From UBA3495 sp964629875 (lineage in GTDB: Bacteria; Chloroflexota; Dehalococcoidia; Lucifugimonadales; UBA3495), in assembly GCA_964629875.1 (NCBI GenBank), contig CAZVRK010000035.1:1-13328 (forward strand): DNA of 13,328 nucleotides, read 5' to 3'. This document shows positions 12,883 to 13,328 of this stretch, in pieces. The translations under genes were made by a program, and so were the position numbers. Under the pieces are notes generated by a model. The model saw only the letters and a list, made by a program, of their open reading frames with translations. It was not told the DNA's origin and made no database searches. Every line of letters starts with the position of its first letter. Position 1 is the stretch's first letter.

Positions 12883-13328
12883 ATGAGCTCACGTACTTTG
12901 ACTGGGATTACACTGATAGTCGGGCCCATAATGATGATCGCGTTTTTTCTAGTAGGACCAATGGGCTCCGCAGACCCATCTGATCCACAATCCTTAAGCT
13001 CTTCGTTGGGCAATAATGTCCTATGGTCTGAAATAAGCCTGTCATTGGCAGTGTTAGGACTATTATTGAGGACTGTCGGTATTAACGCGATTAAAAATAG
13101 GATGTCCGGAGGTTCCGGTTACCATATAGCCGAACTTGGTTTTATCCTTATTCTTATTGGTGCTGCGGGAGAGCTCATAGAAATAAGTCTTCTGATTGGT
13201 ATAGCAAACAATGCGGCGTCGCAAGGGCTAGTAGAAGCATTACACGCTGTATCGGGAGCAATAGGACCAACATCGGTTTCTTGCGCATTCCTTGGGTTCG
13301 CCACGATAGGCCTAGCCATACTAATACA
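12883..13328 (+). CDS. Unrecognised multi-pass membrane protein, N-terminal part (3' end outside window)
   Basis: An open frame starts at ATG 12883, directly after a strong AGGAGGAG (12871-12878), and runs through the window end without a stop, giving 148 residues. Hydrophobic segments suggest about four membrane helices: residues 9-28 (TLIVGPIMMIAFFLVGP region), 51-68 (ISLSLAVLGLLLRTVGI region), 84-106 (LGFILILIGAAGELIEISL region) and 128-148. Loop 1 (about 29-49) is polar and S/D/P-rich; loop 2 carries a short basic stretch (INAIKNRM). One helix contains two acidic residues (GAAGELIE), unusual inside a membrane and perhaps functional. I do not recognise the family, and no catalytic motif is visible. 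An opposite-strand frame over its end (13119-13319) has no family features and is taken as a shadow. Confidence 0.7.
   Translation, partial: MSSRTLTGITLIVGPIMMIAFFLVGPMGSADPSDPQSLSSSLGNNVLWSEISLSLAVLGLLLRTVGINAIKNRMSGGSGYHIAELGFILILIGAAGELIEISLLIGIANNAASQGLVEALHAVSGAIGPTSVSCAFLGFATIGLAILI

Noticed and set aside
1..13328. Mobile elements, CRISPR arrays, phage or defence genes
   Set aside because: No transposase, integrase, regularly spaced repeats or defence-type domains were seen on either strand; the window reads as ordinary metabolic chromosome with unusual gene combinations.

Overview
The window looks like chromosomal DNA from an uncultured, fairly A+T-rich marine heterotroph. My best guess is a SAR202-type Chloroflexota. 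The guess rests on gene content: CaiB/BaiF CoA-transferases, a xanthine-dehydrogenase-family hydroxylase, a DUF3500 protein, a ComDE-like decarboxylase, a dienelactone hydrolase and a zinc alcohol dehydrogenase packed together. No rRNA, tRNA or other phylogenetic marker is present, so this is inference. Genes are closely packed and most start sites have a clear Shine-Dalgarno sequence. TTG and GTG starts are frequent (2641, 6180, 6905, 8075). I see no mobile element, CRISPR array, phage gene or recombinase.

Layout. (1) 1-251: the 3' end of a DUF3500-like gene on +, followed by a perfect 24-bp-arm hairpin (296-353). (2) 368-3627: two + genes for the molybdopterin and the FAD/[4Fe-4S] subunits of a xanthine-dehydrogenase-family hydroxylase. 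The usual small [2Fe-2S] subunit gene is missing. (3) 3634-4515 (-): a beta-hydroxyacid dehydrogenase of the 3-hydroxyisobutyrate dehydrogenase family, convergent with the pair and only 6 bp from it. (4) 4765-5544 (+): a dienelactone hydrolase with an intact Cys-Asp-His triad, preceded by a possibly structured leader. A textbook bidirectional terminator (5566-5597) follows. (5) 5626-6679 (-): a split thiamine-diphosphate decarboxylase resembling sulfopyruvate/phosphonopyruvate decarboxylase, alpha and beta genes overlapping by 8 nt. (6) 6905-9926 (+): CoA-transferase III, flavin-reductase-like protein, second CoA-transferase III. A compact intergenic region with back-to-back sigma70-like promoters separates blocks 5 and 6. 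(7) 9963-11278 (-): a family-5 uracil-DNA glycosylase followed by a small two-helix membrane protein, probably with a bacterial PH-like domain. (8) 11411-12508 (+): a zinc- and NAD-dependent alcohol dehydrogenase ending at a strong hairpin terminator. (9) 12509-12882: a 374-bp non-coding stretch with several inverted repeats. (10) 12883-13328 (+): the 5' part of an unrecognised multi-pass membrane protein.

How the genes may work together. Most of the window is catabolic enzymology: hydroxylation of a substrate, alcohol/aldehyde and beta-hydroxyacid oxidoreduction, lactone or ester hydrolysis, 2-oxoacid decarboxylation, and activation of carboxylates as CoA thioesters. One speculative reading is breakdown of C2-C3 organosulfonates: the decarboxylase would make sulfoacetaldehyde from sulfopyruvate, and the beta-hydroxyacid dehydrogenase family includes sulfolactaldehyde reductase. 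The genes form several transcription units rather than one operon, so a single pathway is not proven. The DNA-repair gene and the two membrane-protein genes look unrelated.
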